From: DATFPQ01 sp035264765
GTDB lineage: Bacteria; Actinomycetota; Actinomycetes; Actinomycetales; Angustibacteraceae
Reading direction: 5' to 3'
Assembly (NCBI GenBank): GCA_035264765.1
Contig: DATFPQ010000310.1
Location: 1-5,667 of the forward strand
DNA length: 5,667 nucleotides
Shown here: one piece after another, positions 1 through 5,667 of the stretch
Layout: every line of letters begins with the position of its first letter
Numbering within the stretch: position 1 is the first letter of the stretch
Made by a program: the position numbers and the translations under genes
Notes under the pieces: model-generated
What the model was told of the DNA's origin: nothing
Database searches by the model: none
What the model saw: only the letters and a program-made list of their open reading frames with translations

Positions 1-201
1 CTGGTCACGGCCGCCGAGGTGCTGCAGCAGGTCGGCACGGTGGCCGGCCTGGCCAAGGTCCTGGAGCGGGTCGGACTCGGCGACGCGCCGTCCGCGGGTG
101 AGGCGGCGGCCGCCGTGGAGCTGGTGCTCGAGGGGCTGCACCTGACCCGCCGGCTGGCCAAGGACGTGACCGACGACGGTCGCACGGTGTACGGCGGCTG
201 A
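1..201 (+). CDS. MoxR/magnesium-chelatase-type AAA+ ATPase, C-terminal end only (partial)
   Basis: This is the last 66 codons of a gene that begins before the window, open in frame 1 from base 1 to a TGA at 199-201. The visible part has no Walker motif; it is a helical tail, with an Ala/Glu/Val/Leu-rich stretch ending in HLTRRLAKDV and then a short TDDGRTVYGG end. Identity rests mainly on position: it ends 10 bases before a VWA-domain gene of the type paired in Actinobacteria with a ChlI/MoxR-like ATPase (the Mycobacterium tuberculosis Rv0958-Rv0959 pair, as I recall it). The tail also fits the C-terminal lid region of such ATPases. In this family the ATPase forms a ring that uses ATP to remodel proteins or help insert metals, working with the VWA partner in the cytoplasm. 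A true role in chlorophyll-type magnesium chelation is unlikely without other pigment genes. The strand and frame are certain; the family is inferred. Confidence 0.72.
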   Translation: MVTAAEVLQQVGTVAGLAKVLERVGLGDAPSAGEAAAAVELVLEGLHLTRRLAKDVTDDGRTVYGG

Positions 202-211
202 GGCGGGTCCG

Positions 212-2242
212 ATGGCGGGTTACGGGGCGGGAAACGGCGGGGGGCACAGCGCCGGCGGCGGTCGCCGGAGCAGGTACGGCGCGTGGCACGGCGGCGCGGA
301 CCCGCTGGCGCCCCCGTACGACGTGCGGGCGGCGGTCGACGCCCTAGGCGAGGAGGTGCTCGCCGGCGGCAGCCTGCGGGACGCCCTGCGCGACCTGCTC
401 CGCCGCGGCCCCGAGCAGGACGGCCGGCCCCGCAGCGGCCTGGACGACCTGCACGACCGTGCGCGGCGGCTGCGCCGGGAGGCGCTGCGCCGCGGGCGCC
501 TGGACGGCGCGCTCACCCGGGCCCAGGCGCTGCTGGACCAGGCGGTGGCGGCCGAGCGCGACGAGCTGGCGTCCCGCACGGGCGACGACGCCCGGTTCGC
601 CGAGGCGCGCCTGGACGCGCTGCCCCGGTCCACCGCGCGCGCCGTCGAAGAGCTGTCCGACTACGACTGGGCCAGCGACGAGGCGCGGGCCGCCTACCAG
701 CAGATCCTGGACGAGCTACGCGGCGACGTCCTGCAGCAGCGGTTCAGCGGGCTGAAGCAGGCGCTGCAGGGAGCCGACCCGGGCCGCGACCCCGAGGCGG
801 CGGCCCGCACCGCCGCGATGCTGCGCGACCTGAACGACCTCCTGGGCCGCCATGCCCGCGGCGAGGACACCGCTGATGCGTTCGCCCGCTTCATGGCCGA
901 GCACGGGGACTTTTTTCCCGAGCAGCCAGGCGACGTCGACGAGCTCGTCGACCTGCTGGCCCGGCGGGCCGCTGCCGGGGAGCGGCTGCTGCGTTCGCTC
1001 TCGTCGTCCCAGCGCGAGGAGCTCGGCCAGCTGATGGCCCAGGCGATGGCCGGGTCGGGGCTGGGGGAGGAGCTGGCGGCGCTGTCCGACAACCTGCGCG
1101 CCCTGCGCCCGGACCTGCGCTGGGACGGACGCGAGCAGGGCCAGGGCCAGCAACCGCTCGGCTACGGCGAGGCGACCCAGGCGCTGGCCGAGGTGGCCGA
1201 GCTCGACGAGCTGCTGGACCAGCTCGGGCAGGACCATCCCGGCGCCACGCTGGACGACGTCGACGTGGAGGCGGTCGAGCGCCAGCTCGGACGCCGGGCC
1301 GCGGACGACGTGCGGCGGCTGCGCGAGCTGGAGCGGGAGCTGCGGCGGCAAGGCTGGCTGTCCGGCCGTGGCGGCGAGCTGACGTTGAGCCCGAAGGCCT
1401 TGCGACGGTTGGGTTCCACGGCCCTGCGGCACGTGTTCGGCCAGCTCGAGGAGGGCCACCGTGGGCAGCACGACCTGCGCTCGGCCGGCGCCGCGGGGGA
1501 GGCCACGGGAGCATCCCGCGCCTGGGAGTTCGGCGACGAGCAGGCCCTGGACGTCGTGCGCACGGTCGGCAACGCCGTCCGCCGCACCAGAGCCAGCGGA
1601 TCCGGAGCGGTCACCCTGGAGGTCGAGGACTTCGAGGTGGTCGAGACCGAGAGCCGCGCCGGCGCCAGCGTCGCCCTGTGCGTGGATCTGTCCTTCTCCA
1701 TGGTGTCCGAGGGCCGCTGGGGACCGATGAAGCAGACCGCGCTGGCGCTCTCGCACCTCGTCGCCACGCAGTTCCCGCAGGACGCTCTGCAGATCATCGG
1801 GTTCGGCCGGTACGCGATGCGGCTCAGCCAGGGCGAGCTGGCGGCGGTCGAGCCGGACTACGTCCAGGGCACGAACCTCCAGCACGCCCTGCAGTTGGCG
1901 GGACGGCACCTGCGCCGGCACAGCGACGGCGACCCCGTGGTGATGGTGGTCACGGACGGCGAGCCGACCGCCCACCTGGAGCAGGACGGTGAGGCCGTGT
2001 TCTGCTGGCCGCCGCACCCGGACACCCTGCGCGCCACCATCGCCGAGGTCGACCTGCTGACCCGTTACGGCGCGTCGCTGAACCTGTTCATGCTCGGCGA
2101 GGACCCGGGACTGCGTCGCTTCGTGGACGCCATGGCCCGCCGCAGCGGCGGCCGGGTGCTCACGCCGTCCGCTGGCGACCTGGGACGGTACGTCGTCCAG
2201 GACTACCTGCGGGCGCGGCGAGGGCGTCGGCCAGGGCGCTGA
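212..2242 (+). CDS. VWA-domain protein, partner of MoxR-type ATPase (Rv0959-like)
   Basis: The 676-residue product is close to the usual length of this actinobacterial family (about 670). The ATG at 212 is preceded by GAGG at 200-203, overlapping the upstream stop, with 8 bases of spacing. Residues 1-29 are Gly-rich and probably disordered. Residues about 30-430 are mostly charged, Leu/Ala/Arg/Glu-rich helices. A WEFGDE motif (residue 438 on) leads into a C-terminal VWA domain at about 485-665. Its MIDAS is complete: D492, S494 and S496 in DLSFS, T554 in QGTNL, and D582 in VVTDGEPT. No signal peptide or membrane segment is seen, so it should be cytoplasmic. By family knowledge it binds Mg2+ and a client protein and links the client to the ATPase encoded just upstream; the client is unknown. 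Oddities: two consecutive TTT codons in a T6 run at 911-916, and the last 27 codons overlap the convergent sirtuin gene. The family call is firm; the function is inferred. Confidence 0.9.
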   Translation: MAGYGAGNGGGHSAGGGRRSRYGAWHGGADPLAPPYDVRAAVDALGEEVLAGGSLRDALRDLLRRGPEQDGRPRSGLDDLHDRARRLRREALRRGRLDGALTRAQALLDQAVAAERDELASRTGDDARFAEARLDALPRSTARAVEELSDYDWASDEARAAYQQILDELRGDVLQQRFSGLKQALQGADPGRDPEAAARTAAMLRDLNDLLGRHARGEDTADAFARFMAEHGDFFPEQPGDVDELVDLLARRAAAGERLLRSLSSSQREELGQLMAQAMAGSGLGEELAALSDNLRALRPDLRWDGREQGQGQQPLGYGEATQALAEVAELDELLDQLGQDHPGATLDDVDVEAVERQLGRRAADDVRRLRELERELRRQGWLSGRGGELTLSPKALRRLGSTALRHVFGQLEEGHRGQHDLRSAGAAGEATGASRAWEFGDEQALDVVRTVGNAVRRTRASGSGAVTLEVEDFEVVETESRAGASVALCVDLSFSMVSEGRWGPMKQTALALSHLVATQFPQDALQIIGFGRYAMRLSQGELAAVEPDYVQGTNLQHALQLAGRHLRRHSDGDPVVMVVTDGEPTAHLEQDGEAVFCWPPHPDTLRATIAEVDLLTRYGASLNLFMLGEDPGLRRFVDAMARRSGGRVLTPSAGDLGRYVVQDYLRARRGRRPGR

Positions 2243-3014
2243 GCACCTCGCTGCAGCCGGCATCCAGCCGCACGGTGGCGAGCGGGTCGCCGCGCGTGGC
2301 GCCACGGTTCACCAGCACGATCGGGATCGCATGCTGCGCCGCCCGGCGCACGAAGCGGAGGCCGGATTGCACGGTGAGCGACGTCCCCGCGACCAGTAGG
2401 ACGTCGGCCTCCTGGACGAGCGCGTAGCACCGGGCGACGCGGTCCTTCGGCACGTTCTCGCCGAAGAAGACGACGTCCGGCTTGAGCGGTCCGCCGCACA
2501 CCAGGCAGGAAGCGAGCCGGAAACCGCTGACGTCGGAAAGCACTGCGTCCCCGTCCGGCGCGATCTCGACGAAGCCCTGCTCGGCGAAGCCCGGGTTGAG
2601 GTCGCCGAGTCGCTCGTCCAGGACGGCGCGGCTGCTGCGGTCGCCGCAGCGCAGGCACACGACGTCGGCGATCCGTCCGTGCAGGTCGACTATGTTGCGG
2701 CTGCCAGCCTCACTGTGCAGGCCGTCGACGTTCTGCGTGATCACGGCCTCGACCACGCCCCCGGCCTCCAGGGCGGCCAGCGCCCGGTGCCCCGCGTTCG
2801 GTCGTGCGGTCCCCACGGTCCGCCACCCGACATGGCTGCGGGCCCAGTAACGCTGCTGTGCCGGGACGCCGGACACGAACTCGGAGTAGGTCATCGGGGA
2901 GCGCGGCGGTGAGTCCGGCCCTCGGTAGTCAGGGATGCCGGAATCCGTGGAAAGGCCCGCGCCGGTCAGCGCAACCACCCGGCGGCCGTCCAGCAGCCGC
3001 ACCGCCTCATCCAC
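2160..3014 (-). CDS. NAD-dependent protein deacylase, Sir2 family, class II (SIRT4-like)
   Basis: Sirtuins use NAD+ to remove acyl groups from lysines, giving nicotinamide and O-acyl-ADP-ribose; some class II members act mainly as ADP-ribosyltransferases or lipoamidases. With the GTG at 3014 the product has 284 residues. Motifs: GAGLSTDSGIPDYRG at 18-32 (NAD binding), TQNVDGLH at 93-100, catalytic H112 in DLHGR, zinc cysteines C120/C123 and C170/C173, FFGENVP at 183-189, GTSL at 210-213. The 46 residues between the CxxC pairs, the GSR before the catalytic His, and the GGPLKPDVVFFG block match SIRT4-type class II enzymes. Start choice: GGTGAGG at 3021-3027 lies 6 bases before GTG 3014; GTG at 3020 or 3026 and TTG at 3071 are in-frame alternatives with poorer signals. 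It lies about 130 bp downstream of the phosphatase gene, so co-transcription is possible. Its last 27 codons overlap the convergent VWA gene. No signal peptide is seen, so it is cytoplasmic. The family is certain; the substrate is unknown. Confidence 0.93.
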   Translation of the reverse strand: MDEAVRLLDGRRVVALTGAGLSTDSGIPDYRGPDSPPRSPMTYSEFVSGVPAQQRYWARSHVGWRTVGTARPNAGHRALAALEAGGVVEAVITQNVDGLHSEAGSRNIVDLHGRIADVVCLRCGDRSSRAVLDERLGDLNPGFAEQGFVEIAPDGDAVLSDVSGFRLASCLVCGGPLKPDVVFFGENVPKDRVARCYALVQEADVLLVAGTSLTVQSGLRFVRRAAQHAIPIVLVNRGATRGDPLATVRLDAGCSEVLSALADALAAPAGSPGRRTVPGRQRTA

Positions 3015-3147
3015 GTCCACCCTCACCGCAGCAGGGTACGCGGCTGCTCCCCGGCGGCCGGGGCGGCTCAATCGGAGCCGATGCGGCGCCGGTCGAACAA
3101 CGGGCCGGGCAGTTCGTGGTCGTCTCCGTGGCCCCGGACTTCCCGGG

Positions 3148-4827
3148 TCACCTCGGGGCTGCGTGCAGAACCGTCTGGTAACGCACCGATCCGTCGATAC
3201 CGCGCAGCCGGACCGTCATCCGACCGCTACCTCCATCGATCGCCACCTCGCCGAAGAACTGCGAGCCCTCAGCCGGGGAGGTGTTCGGGTGCGGCGCCGT
3301 CTCCACGAAGACGGCCCGTGGGCCGAACGTGGCGTCGAGCGTGTTGGGACCGAAGGCCCCGGCGTTGAGCGGCCCGGACACGAACTCCCAGAACGGGTCG
3401 AAGTTCCGGTACGACGCGCGCTCGGGCGCGTAGTGGTGCGCCGCGGTGTAGTGGACATCCGCGGTGAGCCACACGTGGTTGCGGATCCCGTGTCGCTTCA
3501 GGAAGGACAGGATGCGCGCGACCTCGCCCTCGCGACCCAGCGGTGCCCCTGGGTCGCCCTGGGCGAGCCCCTCCTGGTTGACCGCGCCGTCCGGCACGAC
3601 GAGCCCGAGCGGCAGGTCGTTCGCGAGAACCTTCCAGAGCGCTCGCGACCGGCGCAGACCACGCTCCAGCCAGGCGACCTGGGCGTCGCCGAGCACGCCC
3701 TCGTGCGGGAGCGCCTGGCGGTTCGGCGTGTTCGGGTCCTTGTTGGTGCGCATGTCGAGTACGAACACGTCGAGCAGCGGGCCGTAGTGGATCACCCGGT
3801 AGATCCGCCCGTGCGGGTCCGCGACCCGTGGCGAGGTCGGCACGTACTCGCCCCAGGCGCGGCGGGCCCGCGCGGCAAGCACGTCGACGTCCTTCTCGGT
3901 GTAGCGGACGTCCTCCAGCAGCTGGCCGGGGTACCAGTTGTTGTGAACCTCGTGGTCGTCCCACTGGTTCACCTGCGGCGTACGCGCCAGGAAGTCCCGC
4001 CAGTTGTCGGCGAGCAAGTTGTACCGGAACTGGCCGCGGAACTCCGACAGCGTCTCGGCCACCTTCGACTTCTCCGGCGTGACGACGTTGCGCCAGGTGG
4101 TGCCGTTCGGGAGCGGGACCGACTCCACCAACGGGTTGTCCGAGTACACGGTGTCGCCGCTGCAGAGGAAGAAGTCCGGGTCGAGGTCGAGCATCGCGTC
4201 GGCGGCCCGGAAGCCGCCGAAGGCCGGGTTGATGCCCCAGCCCTGCCCAACGATGTCCGCGGACCACAGGAACGACACGTCATCACCGTGGCGGCCGGGG
4301 GTTCGCAGCCGCCCGGTCAGCGGTTCGGAGGACCGGCGCGGGTCGTCCAGGTCCACGGCCCGCACGCGGTAGTACAGGTCCGCGCTCCGTGGCAAGCCGC
4401 GCAACCGCACCCGGCCGGTGAAGTCGGTGCGCGGCGTCAGCGCCGGGCCGCGCAACCGTCGCACACCGTGCCGGAACCCGGGGTCGCGGGAGACCTCCAC
4501 GACCATCCGGGCCGGGCGGTCGGACCGGGTCCACAGCACGGCGCCGCGCAGCGAGACGTCGCCGCTCTGGATGCCGTTCGGCAGCGTCGGCCGACCGCCG
4601 CGGACGAGGGCGGGGACGGCCCGCGTCGCCGTCCGGTCGGTGCCGGCCGCGAGCGCGCCCGGCGGGACGGCAAGTGACGCCGCCGCGCCGGCGCCCACCG
4701 CGAGACCGGCCCGCAGGAGGGTCCGGCGGTCCACAGCGAGGTTCGAGGTCATGGCGCCGATCGTCGGCCCCGCGGAGCGGCCGCGGGGGGACGCCGGCTG
4801 ACCGCCGGCCGAACTGACGCTGAACAT
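3148..4827 (-). CDS. PhoD-like alkaline phosphatase/phosphodiesterase, Tat-exported
   Basis: The 559-residue product is a metal-dependent phosphomonoesterase or phosphodiesterase of the PhoD family, acting outside the membrane to release phosphate from organic phosphates. A twin-arginine signal is clear: DRRTLL at 33-38, a hydrophobic stretch rich in Ala/Gly/Leu/Val, and an ALA cleavage site at 58-60. The PhoD_N beta domain starts near 84 (NGIQSGDVSL, AVLWTR) and the catalytic domain near 185. Likely metal ligands are D191 (SADIVGQGWG), D225 and Y228 (CSGDTVYSD), D290/D291/H292 and N296/N297 (QWDDHEVHNN), and D457/H459 (ADVHYT). The Cys ligand of Bacillus subtilis PhoD seems absent; Streptomyces-type relatives with a GQGWGIN motif share this, as I recall. 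The ATG at 4827 is chosen because AGGAGG lies 7 bases upstream. An internal ATG at 4752 (residue 26) would give a more typical short Tat n-region but has no visible ribosome site. The gene starts 2 bases after dinB stops. No tandem PHO box was found. Confidence 0.93.
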   Translation of the reverse strand: MFSVSSAGGQPASPRGRSAGPTIGAMTSNLAVDRRTLLRAGLAVGAGAAASLAVPPGALAAGTDRTATRAVPALVRGGRPTLPNGIQSGDVSLRGAVLWTRSDRPARMVVEVSRDPGFRHGVRRLRGPALTPRTDFTGRVRLRGLPRSADLYYRVRAVDLDDPRRSSEPLTGRLRTPGRHGDDVSFLWSADIVGQGWGINPAFGGFRAADAMLDLDPDFFLCSGDTVYSDNPLVESVPLPNGTTWRNVVTPEKSKVAETLSEFRGQFRYNLLADNWRDFLARTPQVNQWDDHEVHNNWYPGQLLEDVRYTEKDVDVLAARARRAWGEYVPTSPRVADPHGRIYRVIHYGPLLDVFVLDMRTNKDPNTPNRQALPHEGVLGDAQVAWLERGLRRSRALWKVLANDLPLGLVVPDGAVNQEGLAQGDPGAPLGREGEVARILSFLKRHGIRNHVWLTADVHYTAAHHYAPERASYRNFDPFWEFVSGPLNAGAFGPNTLDATFGPRAVFVETAPHPNTSPAEGSQFFGEVAIDGGSGRMTVRLRGIDGSVRYQTVLHAAPR

Positions 4828-4829
4828 GG

Positions 4830-5411
4830 TCACGCCTCCTTGGGCGTCCACGGCGTCAGCCATTCGCTCGCCGGCCAGCCCTCGGCCGCTGCCAGCAGCT
4901 CGTACTGCGTGGCACCGTCGATCGTCTCCCGCACGATGTCGGCGTGTCCAGCGTGCCGGCAGGACTCCTCGATCACGTGCAGCAGCACCCAGCGGAGCGA
5001 CCACGCGTCCACGTCGGCCGGGAACCACGGTGCGTCGCGCGGCACCGGGACCGGGTGGTCGAGGTCGTCGATGTCGGCCACCGCGGCTTCGGTCTCCCCG
5101 GCCACCTCGTCCTGGAGTGCCAGCACGTCCGCCATCGTCTCGTCGTCGGCCAGGACGAAGCCGCGGGCGTACTGGTCGTAGCCACCGCCACGGTCCTGCC
5201 GGCCGAGGACGTAGCCCTGGATCCACTGGCGCTCGGTCAGTGCGACGTGCTTGACCAGCCCTCCCACGTTGAGCGCGCTTGCGCTCGGCGCCAGCCGAAG
5301 CTGTTCCTCGGTCAGGCCGTAGGCGGCGTTGCGCAAGGCCAGTCGCTGCTGTGCGAGGAAGGCCAACAGGCCCTCCTGCTCGGTGCGGACCGGTGGTGGC
5401 AAAGCGGGCAT
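4830..5411 (-). CDS. DinB family / DUF664 four-helix metal-binding protein
   Basis: The 193-residue product has the normal length for DUF664-type DinB proteins. Features in order: an N-terminal helix with TEQEGLLAFLAQQR (10-23), the ASALNVGGLVKHVALTERQW block (44-63) carrying H55, a variable middle region rich in acidic residues (about 86-118), and the signature HVIEESCRHAGHADIVRE (145-162) with H145, H153 and H156. DinB proteins usually bind a divalent metal through three histidines; here the likely set is H55 plus two of the C-terminal ones. Some relatives are thiol-dependent enzymes (mycothiol or bacillithiol transferases, maleylpyruvate isomerase), but the substrate of this one cannot be told from sequence. 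Despite the family name, a role in DNA damage is not implied. The ATG at 5411 is chosen because GGAGGG lies 7 bases upstream and homologues begin near here; an in-frame ATG at 5498 lacks support. Its final codons contain the phosphatase ribosome site, so the two genes are probably translationally coupled. Confidence 0.9.
   Translation of the reverse strand: MPALPPPVRTEQEGLLAFLAQQRLALRNAAYGLTEEQLRLAPSASALNVGGLVKHVALTERQWIQGYVLGRQDRGGGYDQYARGFVLADDETMADVLALQDEVAGETEAAVADIDDLDHPVPVPRDAPWFPADVDAWSLRWVLLHVIEESCRHAGHADIVRETIDGATQYELLAAAEGWPASEWLTPWTPKEA
4835..4840 (-). promoter_or_regulatory. Shine-Dalgarno of the phosphatase gene, inside dinB
   Basis: AGGAGG on the - strand lies 7 bases before the ATG at 4827. 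It falls within the codons for the last residues of DinB (Lys-Glu-Ala-stop). It is the best ribosome-binding match noticed in the window. It decides the phosphatase start at 4827 rather than the internal ATG at 4752, and it points to translational coupling with dinB. Confidence 0.82.
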
Positions 5412-5418
5412 GGTGGCT

Positions 5419-5424
5419 CCCTCC
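5419..5424 (-). promoter_or_regulatory. Shine-Dalgarno of dinB
   Basis: GGAGGG on the - strand lies 7 bases before the ATG at 5411, which fixes that codon as the dinB start rather than the in-frame ATG at 5498. Confidence 0.75.
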
Positions 5425-5428
5425 GCAG

Positions 5429-5446
5429 GTCCCCCTCGTTGGGGAC
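5429..5446. repeat. Inverted repeat in the dinB leader
   Basis: There is a perfect dyad of 6-base arms (GTCCCC and GGGGAC) around a 6-base spacer, ending 17 bases upstream of the dinB ATG and 4 bases from its Shine-Dalgarno. It could be an operator for a small dimeric repressor, or a short RNA hairpin next to the ribosome site. In DNA this rich in G and C a 6-base dyad can also arise by chance, so no function is asserted. Confidence 0.35.
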
Positions 5447-5667
5447 AAGACGATGCTGGCACCGACCACCGACAGTGCGAGATCCCCGGCGTGGCCATCT
5501 CGCTCCGCGGCGGCTACCGGACCTCCGCACCGCTCGCCGGCCCCGTCCGGCTGGTGCGGCCGGCCCGGGGCCGCGGCTGCGTGCGGTGGGTCGGGTCCTG
5601 GCCTGGGCACGCTCCGGGCGGCCCCGGGCTACGCGCCGCCGACAGCGTCAGCCTGCAGCGGCGGACC
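5447..5667. other. Region upstream of dinB, no supported gene
   Basis: About 220 bases run to the window edge. It should hold the promoter of the dinB-phosphatase genes, but I see no convincing -35/-10 pair. Several frames stay open on both strands. On the + strand the frame from GTG 5491 to the edge has high GC3. On the - strand the mirror frame, ending with TAG at 5514-5516, has the same property. Because these two frames share third positions, composition cannot tell them apart. Neither translation resembles a family I know; both are rich in Arg, Gly, Pro and Ala. A fragment of a neighbouring gene on either strand is possible. Confidence 0.3.

Noticed and set aside
716..2305. 529-codon open frame on the - strand
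   Set aside because: It is antisense to the VWA gene, whose frame has the MIDAS motif and family length. The antisense product matches nothing recognisable.
3133..3147. Hairpin CCCGG-N5-CCGGG just after the phosphatase stop, as a terminator
   Set aside because: The stem is only 5 bp and no T-run follows on the - strand, so intrinsic termination is not supported.
3967..3973. GTTCACC, like one half of an actinobacterial PHO box (another at 2307-2313)
   Set aside because: Each is a single copy inside a coding region rather than tandem repeats upstream of a start, so neither is evidence for PhoP control.
2935..4677. 580-codon open frame on the + strand
   Set aside because: It lies antisense to the phosphatase and sirtuin genes. 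Its product is rich in Arg/Val/Pro/Gly with no domain, while the - strand frames carry complete catalytic motifs. Long antisense frames are expected at this GC content.
5412..5498. N-terminal extension of DinB to ATG 5498
   Set aside because: The added 29 residues do not resemble DUF664 proteins, and GGAGGG is correctly placed for the ATG at 5411.
4828..5610. Upstream extension of the phosphatase frame across dinB, giving about 820 residues
   Set aside because: The extension is out of frame with the well-supported dinB gene, is low-complexity, and would bury the Tat signal in the middle of the protein. AGGAGG before ATG 4827 marks the real start.
5452..5667. Possible + strand gene from ATG 5452 to the window edge
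   Set aside because: Its third positions are less GC-rich than the neighbouring genes, and the product is Ala/Pro/Gly/Ser-rich with no family likeness.

Overview
The window looks like chromosomal DNA from a high-GC actinobacterium. Base composition is strongly G+C rich, codon third positions are almost all G or C, GTG starts occur, and every recognisable protein belongs to a family common in Actinobacteria: an Rv0958/Rv0959-type AAA ATPase and VWA pair, a DUF664-type DinB protein, and a Tat-exported PhoD-like phosphatase. I cannot name the species. No rRNA, tRNA, CRISPR, insertion sequence or phage gene was seen.

Layout. On the + strand, positions 1-201 hold the last 66 codons of a MoxR/magnesium-chelatase-type AAA+ ATPase. 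Ten bases later comes its usual partner, a 676-residue VWA-domain protein with a complete metal-binding (MIDAS) motif (212-2242). The rest of the window is read from the - strand. In transcription order it holds a DinB/DUF664 four-helix protein (5411-4830), a PhoD-family metallophosphatase with a twin-arginine signal (4827-3148), and a SIRT4-like class II sirtuin (about 3014-2160). The sirtuin and VWA genes converge and overlap by 83 bp at their 3' ends. The last 220 or so bases, upstream of dinB, have no gene I can support.

How the genes relate. The ATPase and VWA protein very probably form one operon and one machine: in MoxR-VWA systems the ATPase remodels targets brought to it by the VWA adaptor. 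DinB and PhoD are tightly coupled: there are 2 bases between stop and start, and the phosphatase Shine-Dalgarno lies in the last codons of dinB. They are therefore probably co-expressed, although no shared pathway is known to me. The sirtuin follows on the same strand after about 130 bp and may be read with them or from its own promoter.

I found no clearly new biological system. The points most worth a second look are the coding convergent overlap, the class II sirtuin, the PhoD relative without the family's usual active-site cysteine, the DinB-PhoD coupling, and a T6 tract inside the VWA gene.
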